The translations under genes and the position numbers were made by a program. A stretch of 64,000 nt of DNA from Larix kaempferi (lineage: Eukaryota > Streptophyta > Pinopsida > Pinales > Pinaceae), in assembly GCA_027924585.1 (NCBI GenBank), contig BSBM01001666.1, positions 620,001-684,000 of the forward strand, written 5' to 3'. Shown here piece by piece: positions 11,824 through 23,320 of this stretch (positions within the stretch are counted from its first letter, which is position 1; every line of letters starts with the position of its first letter). The notes below the pieces were generated by a model that ran no database searches, had not been told where the DNA came from, and saw only the letters and a list, made by a program, of their open reading frames with translations.

Positions 11824-12205
11824 AATGCCTTACAATGCATGCTTTAATATTGAATCTCACCGAAATTGGATACATATCCCTGCTTAAGCAACATTGTGTG
11901 CTAAAGATATCAACTCACTCTACCTTATAAGAAAATTGGATTAATAAAATTTACTTATATCTAAAAATATAATTTTTTTCTAAAATACAAAGACTTTAAA
12001 ATATAAATTTTTCTAATGCCTTACAATGCATGCTTTAATATTGAATCTCACCCAAATTGGATACATATCCTTGCTTAAGCAACATTGTGTGCTACAGATA
12101 TCAACTCACTCTACCTTATAAGAAAATTGGATTAATAAAATTTATTTATATCTAAAAATATAAATTTCTTCTAAAATGCAAAGACTTTAAAATATAAATT
12201 TCTTT
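11824..12205. repeat. Two tandem copies of a 191-bp unit
   Basis: The unit starts AATGCCTTACAATGCATGCT at 11824 and again at 12015. Copies differ at scattered positions (for example GCTAAAGATATC against GCTACAGATATC). Confidence 0.95.
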
Positions 12206-13883
12206 TTAGAAACATGATTATGAGAATTTGAATATGAACTAAACTCACAAAAAAAATCATTAATCATTATGTGCTTATATGATGATTGAACATGCAAATA
12301 TTGCTTTTATATTTTGAACATACTGTCAATGACTATGACCTTAAGACAATGACTATGACCTTAGGATAATTGATATATTGCATGTTTTTAAGAGACCAAA
12401 ACAAACCAAATCCAAAAGATAAGATGCTTGCAATAAAAAAATTACCTTCTTTTGTACATTGTGCCTACATGGTATTCTTGCATGTTATATAAAGAACAAA
12501 GTAGTTAACATATGCCATAGTGAGTGAGTATGGAGTCTATTGTGCGTGAATTTTTCCTCAAGAATAGGAATGTCAAGGTGGAAAAAATTTACATTGAATA
12601 ACAAGTCCCACTTGAAGACTTGTTCTTGTTCTTGTTCTTTTGAGTGACTACCATACAATTAAACTTACAAAACAATTTCCATTTTGTGACCATTAAATAG
12701 TTAATTTTTGACATGTTTTCAAAAATTATGGTGCAAAAGAAATCTTTAACTCATAAAAATACACAACTTGACATTGAATGTAACCAAACCAACAAGCAAC
12801 TATGGTTCACTTCATATAGAGAAATCCATCAAATATTATGTTACTAACCAACAGCTATGCCCTTTAATAAATTTGATGAATGTTAAAAGTATATTACAAC
12901 AATGATACTTTTACATTGTGAGAAAGCCCCACATGTTATGGAGAAACAAGATACATAATTCTAAATTGACGACTCCAATATATAAAAGGAGTTTTGAAGG
13001 ATCAATTGAGCACTTTGTCACTTCAATTTTGATGGATCAATTGACCACTACATCACCTTCCTTTAACTCATTATGAAAACATCCATAGATTTCAATGGAT
13101 GAATACACACGTTCATTTTATCAAAGTTCAATGTATCAAATGTATTAATGTGATAAATAGGTATAAACTTCCATTGAAAGGTCCTACGCATGTTGGTGGT
13201 GTTGAGAAACACCATTGTTATTAATGATGGGCCCTCATGTGCCTATGATTCTTCATAGAATTAGGACACACAAAGGGGTAGTAGTGTTAGACCCTTGAAC
13301 TAAAACATATCTATTCATATGTTAATTAATTAAAAAAATAGCATAACAATCCACATACCTTAATATAGAACATAACCTTAAACATACTACATACTTATGT
13401 ATGCTATATAATTACATACCACTTATGTATGCTATATAATTACCTGATGTTATTTAAGTACACCATCTTGATTCTCTCTGTTACTAATGGTTTCCATCAA
13501 TTTCTCATGCTTTGAATGAGGTAGGAAGTATCATACAATTGACAAGTTTTTTCTAGTCACTATTTGTAGTTGGATATTTGTACTAATGACTATGTTTGTA
13601 AAGTGATATCCCATTGCACTTGGTCTATAATCCATGAATATGAAATCATTGGTATTTTTTGAGTTTTGTTCCAATGTCAGGTATTCACCCTTAAAAACCA
13701 TCGATCCAATTGAAAATTCAATGCATTCATCATCAATCATAAATGTATTGAGGGTTTTAATCATGCTAACCAATAATCAATGCCCCATTCATTTTTTTTT
13801 ATGTAACCACTGCATATATATGTCTTGTGAACATGCAATGTATGGTCAAATGCATGTATGCATGGGTTTGTTGAGTAAAGTGA
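12206..13883. other. Spacer upstream of Copia-2
   Basis: AT-rich with short duplications (CAATGACTATGACCTTA twice near 12330-12365; ACTTATGTATGCTATATAAT twice near 13390-13440). I looked for a 5' LTR and primer-binding site for Copia-2 and found neither, so the element appears 5'-truncated. Confidence 0.5.
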
Positions 13884-14486
13884 CCTTAGAATTTTATGAA
13901 TAGTATCATCCTTACTATCAGAAGAGATGAGGTAGATAGCCATGTATAATCATACCATGGATGCCCTATCTATGAGAGGTCATCCCCAGGAGAAAAATAA
14001 AAATAAAGGATTTGGGGAGAGATCTAAATATAAGGGTAGATCTAAATCCCTAGGAAAATATTTGAGGAAGTGGTGGAGATATGATAAATTTAGGCACTAT
14101 AAAAAGGATTGTAGATCTAAGAATGTTGAGAAAACAAAGGCATTTGATGATACCCCTTCCACAGAGGAGAATACCTCCTTAGAAGAAGAAAGATATGTGT
14201 TCCTAGCTTCCACAGGTACTCGTTCAAATTGTGATGTATGGTTGGTTGACTTAGGTGTGTCATTTATCATATGAATCCTCGTAGGGAGTGGTTTTGTGAA
14301 TATGAAAAGTACAATGGAGGAGGTTTGTTCCTAGGAGATGATCCAACAACCAATATCATTGGACATGGAAGAGTTAAGTTGAAGCTCAAGTATGGAAGGA
14401 TTAGAACTCACCTTGGAGTACTACACATTCCAAATCTAGCGAGAAACTTGATATCCATTAGAAAGATGGATGATGTAGTCATATAG
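13884..14486 (+). pseudogene. Copia-2 gag tail and protease
   Basis: Starts with a gag-like phrase (SSLLSEEMR, then a stop), followed by a basic Lys/Arg/Gly linker and a decayed zinc knuckle WRYDKFRHYKKDC whose first cysteines are lost. The protease start reads DVWLVDLGVSFI where copia proteases have a D-S-G-A motif, so the active site is altered. After a stop and frameshift near 14274 the protease body continues (LGDDPTTNIIGHGRVKLKLK, LHIPNLARNLISI). Recognition is by motif order and family resemblance. Confidence 0.85.
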
Positions 14487-14639
14487 ACTATTTGGAAAAA
14501 ACACATGCAAATTGGTTAGAGAATCAATGGTCTTGATGAGGGGAGTTCGGAATGGAACCCTATACAAATTATTGGGAATCACCACCCTTAATGAATATAA
14601 CAATTATGTTGTTCCCGAGAAATGAGATAAAGAAGAAAG

Positions 14640-15506
14640 AATCTCAACTGTGTCTAGAGGAAAGATAATGCTATGGCATCAAATATTGGGGCACATAGGA
14701 GAAAATGGCCTTTGAGAATTACAAGGTGAAGGTATGGTTGAAGGTATGTATGATTGCACTCTAGATTTTATTTTTGTGAACATTGCATATATGGAAAACA
14801 TAATCGAGTAGGATTTGCATTTGGTTTTGCAAGAGAAAAGGGAATTTTAGAGTTAATAAATAGTGTTGTGTTTGGACATGTCCATGTTCCATCATTAGAA
14901 AGATCTATGTATTATGTCTCATTTATAGATGATTTCTCAAGGAACACGTGGATTTATTTCCTTCAAAAGAAATCTGAAGTATTTTCTAAGTTTAAAGAAT
15001 TTAAGCTTCTTGTAGGGAATTCGATGAAAAAGAAAATACATGTGTTGAGGATAGATGATGGTAGGGAGTTCTACAAGAATGCATTTGATGAATTTTGTAA
15101 TAAATGCGGTATAGAAAGACAAAATACTAGTCCATACGCACCTCAATAGAAAGGAGTTGCGGAAAGAATCAGTAGGACATTGATGGAAAAGAAAGGGAGC
15201 ATGATCGACAGTGTCGAGATAGGACAAGAATTCTAGGCAGAGGAAGTGGATACTACATATTACATGGTAAATCGATCATCCACATCACCATTGGTTGAGA
15301 AAACTCCACATGAGGTATGGATTGGTAAGAAACCCTCTGTGAAACATCTAAAATTTGTTGGTTGTGATGCTTATGGAGATGTTCCAAAGGAGAAAAGGAG
15401 TAAGTTGGATAATAAAGCTGAAAAATGTGTCTTTATCAGTTATAAAGATGGTGTGAAAGGTTTTCGGCTTTGGAATCCTATAACTAAGAAGATGGTTTAC
15501 AGTTGA
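14640..15506 (+). pseudogene. Copia-2 integrase
   Basis: A pre-integrase phrase (MLWHQILGHIGENGL) precedes a Cys-rich zinc-binding end (FCEHCIYGKHNRVGF) and the catalytic core. The first catalytic Asp position reads SVVFGHVHVPS instead of S-D-V-F-G. The second Asp region reads VLRIDDGREF. PYAPQ is followed by a stop before KGVAERI, where the third acidic residue still lies. A C-terminal part follows (RSKLDNKAEKCVFISYKDGV). The normal role is to insert element DNA into chromosomes; this copy has at least three stops and a lost Asp. Confidence 0.88.
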
Positions 15507-15548
15507 CATGTTGTTTTTAGAGAGCTCAAAGATGTTCCTAGATAGGAA

Positions 15549-16213
15549 GTGACTCCAATGGAAAATGAACTAGAGAAAATAGAGGTTGAGTTAGAATATG
15601 AAGAATCTAAATTAATAGAAGTAGCTAAATTAGAAGAAGAAGAACCTCTGCATACCCCATTTTTTAGGAGATCATCTCGAGAAAGAAGGAAACTGGAAAA
15701 GTATTCCTCTCCTAATTTTTTGTCTAGTTTGATTTATCTATTATTGATGATGATCCTAGAAATGTGAAGGAAGATGTTGATTCGGTGGATATGAATATCT
15801 AGAAGAAGGCCATGGTTGAAGAAATGGATGCCTTGGACAAAAAATGAATCTTGGGATCTAATGGACTTACCATCTAGAAGAAAATTCGTTGGTAGCAGAT
15901 GGTTGTTGTTCAAGAAGTGGTTGGATGTAGAAGGTAAAGTGGGGAAGTACAAATCTCACTTTGTAGCAAAAGGATATTCCCAGGTAGAGAGAATTTCTTT
16001 TGGAGAAATATTTTCTCAAATTGCTAAATTAACTTCTATTAGATTGGTTCTTGCTACTGATGTTGCTTTTCAACTTGAAGTAGATAAAATGGATGTGAAG
16101 ATAATATTCTTACATGGGGATATTGAAGAAGAAATCTACATGAAACAACCATAAGGGTTTACAGTAAAAGGAAGGAAAGAGTTGGTTTGTAAGCTAAATA
16201 AGTCTCTTCATGG
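15549..16213 (+). pseudogene. Copia-2 reverse transcriptase, N-terminal half
   Basis: After an acidic linker, the RVT_2-type sequence begins near 15800 (NESWDLMDLPSRRKFVGSRW, then KYKSHFVAKGYSQ). It includes VDKMDVKIIFLHGDIEEEIY, matching the copia reverse-transcriptase block that holds the first catalytic Asp region (V-K-T-A-F-L-H-G family block). A stop replaces Gln in MKQP*GF. The frame then runs through LVCKLNKSLHG and is cut at 16213 by the transposon insertion. Confidence 0.9.
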
Positions 16214-18025
16214 CATGGGGGGTTCACTCAGTGAACTTGTTACATAGCACGATCGTTCACATGATATTAAATAATACCCCTAATTTCACTAAATATTGGA
16301 AAATGCATCCTAAAATTGTATTGTTGAACCCCCCTCCCAATATTCCTTTCCAATTAAGCAAACCCCTAGTTTCACCAGATATTGTAGGTATCCATTTTTA
16401 TCAACCCATTTTTAACACCCCCTTTATATCATATTATCAAGTTGCAACAAAAAGGAGCCCTAACACATCTTAGTATAAGCAAACAAGATGCTAAATACAA
16501 TAATAGTATAATGCTAATAATGATCCCAGTAGGATTGCGGGGTTGACTAATCAATTTGTAGCATTGGATAGTGAAACACCTGAAGAAATAATATTAGGGA
16601 AGCCAAAATGCGTAAAACGCAACCTAGTCAAGAGATCAACATAACAAAGAATGTAAAATATTTATAGTCCAATTGTTAGTGCGATGCTTAGAAAATATGA
16701 GAATTGCAGATGTTTCACACCACAACCTACAAATATACCAATTTTATATCATGTAAATATGAATATAGCCATAGAGAACTCACATGTTCTATAAGCTTAA
16801 TAAATTAAACTCCATAAAAATTTAAAATTGAAACCCTTTTGTGATGGACACCCCTACCTTCCTATAAAAACAAACATCATTGATGTTTGAACCCAAATGA
16901 ACATAGACAAATTCCTTTTACTTTTCAATAACACCATATGATCATGTGCAAAGCTTGGATTTGGGTCATTCACAAGATCCAATGAATTGCCTCCACTTAC
17001 TCTAAATTTATTCTTGCAGTCAAGCAAATTAACAAAATTAGTTACCTTTTCTTGGGTTGTACCTATTTTTTTTAATCTTTAAAGGATAGGGAAATATCTC
17101 CATTGTTAGTTTTCAACCATGCAATAGTTATAAAGATACCTAGATGGTGAAACTTATATGATAACATTTCATGGTAATGATAACACATAGGGTATGTAAA
17201 TAAGGATTTAGAGTTTCACCTATGTGAATCATGTTAATTACAATACAATATTAAGATAGATGCCTTGCATATAAGAATTGAAATTACAATTATGACTGTG
17301 CCAAATATAACTCAATCTAACAAGTATTCCTAACTAGCAATGTGAAAATATTAAAGAAGAATACAAAAAGTTGAAAGAAATAATTAGTCAAGAAACATTG
17401 ATCTGACTTTTCTTGGTTCCAGTGAGCCAAGAATGATTGATCTCACTTTTCTTGGTTGTCGTGGAGCAAGGTTTAATTGAATATCAGTGCCCACCTAAAC
17501 CCGAACCTAAAAAATGAAGAGTTAAATCTTTTACTTGAATGCCTACAAAAATACAATACAATTGTTCAAGTTTGGAACTCTCGATTAACTACATCTCTTA
17601 ACTTAAAGATGAAAAACAATATAACATCAATTCAAACCAAGCCTAAATAATATATTAAATGAGAATTGCTCAAGGCCAATAATCCAAAGAGACTTCTATC
17701 GATATTATCATTGGTACACTATTATCATATTTATGTAAAACTTAGGATCATAAGCAATATCAAATAAAAATGGAAGGTACATAAGGTTTAAGTGGGTATG
17801 AATTGAGCCCGTGATTTGGAAGTGTGAATTCATCCCACGATTTGGAGGTTATTCCTCAGCATACCCAAATAAAATAACCCCCAATATTTATATTACTATG
17901 TGAAATTAAAAACCCCCCTTGACCCCTTAATACAGGGAAATATATTTTCTAGGTTTTTAAGAGTATTCAACCCCCCAATATGAATGGACGTGATATGATA
18001 TTAACTCACTAGTGAACCCCCCGTG
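16214..18025. mobile_element. 1.8-kb non-autonomous TIR transposon, hAT-like
   Basis: The insertion splits the Copia-2 reverse transcriptase precisely within the SLHG/LKQS motif. Ends are CATGGGGGGTTCACT and AGTGAACCCCCCGTG, 15-bp terminal inverted repeats with one mismatch. Flanks are CTTCATGG (16206-16213) and TTTCATGG (18026-18033), an 8-bp target duplication with one change, which suggests hAT; the third TIR base is not the usual purine. The left end carries a second inverted copy (GTTCACTCAGTGAAC), giving a hairpin just inside the terminus, and the right end has a similar ACTCACTAGTGAAC. Several C6 runs occur inside. I see no transposase, so it would have needed one in trans. Confidence 0.85.
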
Positions 18026-18491
18026 TTTCATGGTCTGAAACAATCTCCAAGCCTTCTGGTACCAAAAGTTTGACACATACATACTTGGATTATGGTTTGT
18101 GAGAATCAAGGTTGATCATTGTGTGTACTTCAAACAGGTTGGTGATCAATTCAATAATGTAGTATTGTATGTTGATGAGATATTGCTGATTGGAAACAAT
18201 AAATATGTCATAAAGCATGTGAAGTCACAACTCTCCACCAAATTTGACATAAAGGATCTTGATGTTGCAAAATTCGCACTAGGAATGGAGATTAAAAGAG
18301 ATCGTGCAAACATGAAAATTTGGTTGAATCATCGAAAATATGTTGAGGTGACACTACAAAGATTTAACATGCAAGAAAGTAAGTCGTTCAAAGTTCCCAT
18401 TCCTATAGGTTTAAAATTTAAATTTATATGTAGATTAGTGTCCCAATACACGGGAAGAGGAAGAAGATATGTCATGAGTTCCATATGCTAG
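18026..18491 (+). pseudogene. Copia-2 reverse transcriptase, C-terminal half
   Basis: Resumes exactly where the N-terminal half stopped: LKQSPS, then WYQKFDTYILGLWFVRIKVD and CVYFKQVGDQF. The catalytic motif reads YVDE in VVLYVDEILLIGNN where the family has YVDD, so one catalytic Asp is lost. FALGMEIKRDRANMKIWLN and YVEVTLQRFNMQESK follow, typical of the thumb/connection region of plant copia polymerases. Confidence 0.9.
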
Positions 18492-19150
18492 TGTGGTTCG
18501 TAGTTTGATGTATGAAATGGTTTGTATCAAACGAGACATTTCTCATGTGGTGGGATTTTTGAGCATATATATGTCAAAAACAAGGAAGGAGCATTAGACA
18601 ATGCTAAATAGGGTCTTCAGATATTTGTGTGGCACCACACATTAAGCAATATGCGACTAAGGAAGACTTGGATCATACAAAGTAATAAATGTACATGGAA
18701 TTGTTGATGCAAACTAGGATGAAGATCGTGATCGCAAAAGATCTACAAGTGGGTATGCATTTAACTTATTTGGAGGAGTTATCACTTGGATGAGCAAGAG
18801 ATAGGATGCAGTTGCACTCTAAACTACAGAATATGAATACATGGAAGCCACTCATGCAAGCAAAGAATTTGTATGGTTGCAGAGATTGTGTTCAAATATT
18901 GGGTTTGTATAGAAATCCATAAGGTTAGGTTGTGATAGCCAAAGTGTAATATTCTTCGCAAAGAACCTTGTTCATTATGATATGACAAAGCATATTTATG
19001 TGGAATATCACCTTTTGAGAGATATGGTTGAAGACAAGAAGTTGTTTCTAGAAAAGGTTGATACCTTGAAGAATGTTGCAGAATCATGGACAAATAATGT
19101 CAGTGTTGAGAATTTATCTTGGTGTAGAGGATCTATGGGCATTAATGCCC
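18492..19150 (+). pseudogene. Copia-2 RNase H
   Basis: Matches the copia RNase H tail: DRKSTSGYAFNLFGGVITWM near 18733, then TTEYEYMEATHASKEFVWLQ, LGCDSQSVIFFAKN and KHIYVEYHLLRDMVEDKKLF, with several stops. The final SWCRGSMGINAL matches the usual C-terminal end. The purine tract AAGTGGGAGAA and the 3' LTR follow directly. Confidence 0.88.
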
Positions 19151-19213
19151 TAAAACTATGACCCCATCAATACATGGCTCATCTTTATGAAAAGAAAACA
19201 ACAAGTGGGAGAA

Positions 19214-19567
19214 TGTTGGGTATGTGTTATATTATTTGCATTTGTGTGTGGGGTTTTTCATCTACACAACTGCGTCTATACTATCCCTCCATGGTTTTTC
19301 TAAAAATATGTAATTTAATCCTGGTTAAGAGATTGGATTTTATTTCTAATCTGGGTTAACGGACTAGGGTTTTGGTTGCTGGAAAATACCTACATATTGT
19401 ATTGTGAGTGGTTAATAATCATAATGAGAATGTGGGAGCTGCGACTCTAAGTTTTGTTGGTTTTCCTAATTAAGGGTTTCCAGGGTAAATATCTATGTAT
19501 TATGTGTGAATGTTGTGGTGTAATCTCTATTTTTCTTAAAATAATCTATATGATTTGCTTCTCTGCA
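19214..19567 (+). repeat. Copia-2 3' LTR (right end uncertain)
   Basis: Starts TGTTGGGTATGTG immediately after the polypurine tract. The end is placed near TTCTCTGCACA only because it gives a plausible CA terminus and usual length; no partner LTR is available to confirm it. Confidence 0.55.
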
Positions 19568-20255
19568 CATGTTTAAAACTTACACCATCTTCTTTTGTGA
19601 TATTGATATTTGAACGAAGAAACAAGGAGGCTCTACCAGAAGTGTTTCTTAGGAATGTATGAAGACTTTGTAATATTTTTATGAAGGACAAATAAAAAAC
19701 CCAAGAATATGGTTGCAATTGTTTTACATATTCAGTGGTATCCTATGAGATATTGCTATACTCGTACAACTAAATGTCGATCAAATATAAATTTGTTACT
19801 CATTTATGTGCGTAATATTTCTTATTTGCTTGGCTAAAACAGTTATATATCTAATTCATAAACAATATTTATAATAGCATCGATAATTTCTTATTTTCTC
19901 GCAATGAAATATTGGTACACTTTAAATATTGTTGTGTGGCATGAATCTTTGCTTCATTATTTATCATTCTCCCAAGTCCCCATGCAAAGTTAACTTCTTC
20001 ATTTCTTCCAAGGTCAAGGATGACCCCTGCCACCCCTAATTAAGGATGTTGGATTTGAGATACATCCTTTAACCCATTAAATTGATCCATCACAGAACCT
20101 TATTTTTTCATGGAAATTGAATTCAAACAAAAATGTGTTCATTTGGTAATTGCGAATTGGAATGCAAACCAATGATATGATTTCTTTCATATTAATTAGC
20201 CTGAAGTTTAACCATGAAGTATATGGAACTCACCATAGTAAGTATCTATTTCATT
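19568..20255. other. Spacer
   Basis: No gene or transposon recognised. Confidence 0.45.
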
Positions 20256-20432
20256 ACCAGCATGGATCCATCTTAAACCTAATTCTATCAAGCACCACGA
20301 GGGATCCAATTTTTCGAGGTGTAAATTTTTTTATCTTAAATTTTTTACATGTTAATAAAAAATTTACACCTCAAGAAATTTGATCCCTCCAGGTGCTTGA
20401 TGGATATGGGTTTAAGATGGATCTATGTTGGT
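20256..20432. mobile_element. 177-bp foldback (MITE-like) hairpin
   Basis: Two ~70-bp arms, ACCAGCATGGATCCATCTTA...AGGTGTAAATTTTTTTA and TAAAAAATTTACACCTCAAG...AAGATGGATCTATGTTGGT, are near-perfect inverted copies around a ~35-bp AT-rich loop. The size and structure fit a miniature inverted-repeat or foldback element. No clear target duplication is visible. Confidence 0.75.
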
Positions 20433-20488
20433 TTTAATTTTTTTATTTGATGAGATGACATGAATTTTTTTAACTACTTTTTATTATA

Positions 20489-20518
20489 GTAACATTACAT
20501 TACATTACGTAATGTTAC
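20489..20518. repeat. Palindrome with 10-bp stem
   Basis: GTAACATTAC, a 10-base ATTAC-rich loop, then GTAATGTTAC: a perfect 10-bp inverted repeat. Confidence 0.85.
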
Positions 20519-21922
20519 AACATCTCCCCCATACTGGGTTGTATATCACCTCAAAATTGTTAGTGCAATCATAGTCCATTGAATTTGATGAGTACAAACA
20601 TCTTATGAAGTCAATAACAGATAATAAAAGAAAATTTGTAATGTCCCCACTCAAATAAATCTCAAAGAAGATTAAATTCCACCAATCTACTAGTTTCCTA
20701 GGTTGGGGTGGAAACATTCAATTTGGAATAAGGAGACTAATAAAACCCAAATGGACTTTAGCTTGACATAAATATATTAAAATGGGATAAATAAATATTT
20801 ATGATGAGGAAATAAGATGGCACTTGGTCATGGAGACACATTGGTGGTGTGGGACCCACACAAGCTAGATTCCCCATGTCACATGGCATTTCACTCTCAC
20901 CCATTCGAATCCAAGGTGGAGTCTAATGTTCTTGGGGGATTTGCAAGGGCATAATACTTGGCATGACTCAATGAAGTCGAAATGTAGAGGAAGAGTAACT
21001 CCCATGGAAGAGGAAGAGGCATTTTGGAGCTAGTGGGACACTTGGGCTAGATTCCCTAGCTTCTATGACACCAATGATGAAGATGCCTATGACACTTATG
21101 ACAAAATCAAACCTGATGGATGACATCTGACATATATGACATGTCAAGGATAAAAATAGCCTCCAAGAGGGCACACAAGGGATTTAGGGAAGCCAAAGAG
21201 TCACCCATTCAAATTGAGTGAAGGAGGAGGCTAGTATTGGAGGGACAAGTGGCATACATTGGAGTCTCTTCCTAATTTGAGTTGGCATGAATCTAGTGGA
21301 TGGAATTCGAGCTAAGGAGGTCTTTGGAAGTTTATAAAAGTCAAGAACAAAGAAGGAGAGTGTCTTTTTATCATTTATCATTTTGCATATTTTAGAGCAT
21401 AGCTTGTCCATGCTTGTGGAGTGTTTACTCTACTTACCTTAGTACCAATTTCGAGGGTGAAAGATTCCCATCCTAATTGGAAATTGGAGAGGCCATTAAG
21501 ACCTTTAATTTGGAGCTAAAATAGATTCATTTGTTGCAAGTTGAAGCTACAGGGAAGCTCGTGACATTCCTATCCTCAAATTGCTTCCACACCTTTCTCA
21601 CTTTTCTCTTCATATTTTGGCTCTTGGAGGAAGGGCACACTTGGTGAGATGTTGTTCTCTTTGGGGGAGATCTTGTGGCCCCATTTATTTGTATTCTGAT
21701 ATATATACTCTATTTTTAATGCTCGGAATACTCTCAAGTCGAAATACCAAGTGGAACTATGTAAAAATACCAAACAATGCATAAATGGTGCCATTTTCCC
21801 TATATCTTGTTATGAAAGCTTGAAATTGCTTTATTTCGACTTGTATCAGTTCATCTCTGTGATTTTTGTGATGTATGGAGAGTCATTAATGTCTGGAAGA
21901 AATTTCATATACATTTCATAAG

Positions 21923-22500
21923 AGAATATTTAATATAATGAATAAAATGATGTAAGATAATAATATAATTGGGAATATGAAAGAAAATAAGGAAAAACAA
22001 ATTGCATTAAATAAGAAATTAAGAAATTGGGAGAAGGAGGAGATAAAAGGAGGAGAAGAAGTGAAGAGAGGGATCTTTTTTTCTTTGGCCATCTTGGAAG
22101 ATGAGCTCTAGAGGAGAGGAAAGCAAGATAGCGCTAGCATAGGGTTAATCGTTGGGGGCTCGGGGGCCTCAGCCTTTGGCTGGGGGTTGGTTGGGTGGAG
22201 AGTCGTCCCCCCACCTTCAGTTGCACTATGGGAGCTGTCAAGGTAATGGTAGCTCCTAGGTCATCTAACCAAGTATGATTTTCATAGCATATTTTCCGTT
22301 ATATTGTTGATTAGATACACTTTGTTGTTGTTACATATACTTCATTGCATGATGCTTCTTGTTGTATACTGGTTTTATAGATTTACAGGATATTAGATCC
22401 ATTGTATTTATCAGATTCTTGTATTGGTTCATAGATCTATATGCATCTTTAATATTATATTGTTATTTAGTAGTATTTTATGAGTTTTAGGGTTCTTACA
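21923..22500 (+). repeat. Element C 5' LTR
   Basis: Begins AGAATATTTAATATAATGAA, lacking the TGTAACAACCCTCATAT start seen in the right copy, and ends TAGGGTTCTTACA. The two LTRs share a distinctive GC-rich block (GGGGGCTCGGGGGCCT, TGGCTGGGGGTTGGTTGGG). Confidence 0.9.
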
Positions 22501-22502
22501 TT

Positions 22503-22520
22503 TGGTATCAGGCAAGGTTC
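22503..22520 (+). other. Element C primer-binding site
   Basis: TGGTATCAGGCAAGGTTC two bases after the LTR end matches an initiator-Met tRNA primer complement. Confidence 0.8.
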
Positions 22521-22771
22521 AAACCCTCAAGACCTATGGGCTTTATCTAAATGTTGTAGTTGCTCAAACTGTTAAAATCTATGGATGTACCTTCAGATCT
22601 AGTGCTTATATGTCAAATCTAGAAATCTCTTAGTATCTGGAGGTCTACATGTTAAATCTACACCTTTGTACAAAGAAAAAAACTTGAGTTAAGACCTAAA
22701 AATGATTAAATTACACAAAAAAAAAACTAAATCTTTGTAAAATTTAAAGACTAAAATTAAAATCAAGTTAA

Positions 22772-22845
22772 TGGGTGTTGAGATTTGAACCCAGATCTCC
22801 TGGCACAACAGGAGCCTTACTTAGGCTACTCCCACAACTTTCTAT
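22772..22845 (-). other. tRNA-like SINE head (decayed)
   Basis: On minus it reads GTTGTGGGAGTAGCCTAAGT followed by AAGGCTCCTG, CAGGAG and GGGTTCAAATCTC. This gives an A-box-like and a B-box-like (GGTTCAAATCT) Pol III promoter with tRNA-like spacing. Acceptor pairing is poor and an intact anticodon loop is not evident, so I call a tRNA-derived SINE head and not a functional tRNA gene. Confidence 0.5.
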
Positions 22846-23149
22846 CTAGTTTTAATCTTTGAATCTCACGACCTGGGAGTCCAGATCAATTGATTGGAAT
22901 TTACAATCAAGGCACCTCCATAATAGCTTCCAGATTCACTCCACTGTATTGCTTTTTCACAATCTACCTTGTATTTGTGCAATAAATGCATGCACACCTT
23001 TTCCATTGATGTGATTTGCACTTGCAGCCCTCCGATCGAGTACTTTTGGACAGATTCACAGGGTGTAGTCCAAGCAAAGTGTCATCTTACAACCTAGTCT
23101 TCTGCATGTGGTCTGCATGTGGTCATACTTGGCTGTAAGAGTGTTGAAA

Positions 23150-23320
23150 CCATAAAGAAAAGGGCACCAGAAATCCTCCAGAACAACCACATAATAATAA
23201 TAAAAAAATGACAACCAAGATTATTATTATTATCGCAACCGTCGAAGGAGAGGGATAGAGACATCCTGATAAAAAAAAAATGACTGCCAAGATTAGTATT
23301 ATTATCACAACAGTCGAAAG
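23150..23320. repeat. Degenerate ATT-rich duplication
   Basis: AAAAAATGACAACCAAGATT...ATTATTATCGCAACCGTCGAA is echoed by AAAAAATGACTGCCAAGATT...ATTATTATCACAACAGTCGAA about 70 bp on. Confidence 0.75.

Larger units (their letters stand above)
13884..19567 (+). mobile_element. Copia-2: 5'-truncated copia element with nested transposon
   Basis: Domains run in the Ty1/copia order on plus: gag tail, protease, integrase, reverse transcriptase, RNase H, polypurine tract (ACAAGTGGGAGAA) and a 3' LTR starting TGTTGGGTATG at 19214. The 5' LTR and most of gag are missing. A 1.8-kb transposon splits the reverse transcriptase. Every domain contains stops or frameshifts, so the copy is dead. The right boundary is my estimate because I could not find a matching 5' LTR or target duplication. 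Confidence 0.85.

Noticed and set aside
13531-13903. Opposed frames before Copia-2 as a 5' LTR or gene
   Set aside because: No TG...CA pair, primer site or conserved motif; only the last ~20 bases lead into gag-like sequence.
22772-22845. Functional tRNA gene on minus
   Set aside because: Acceptor-stem pairing fails and the anticodon loop is not normal. A decayed SINE head fits better.
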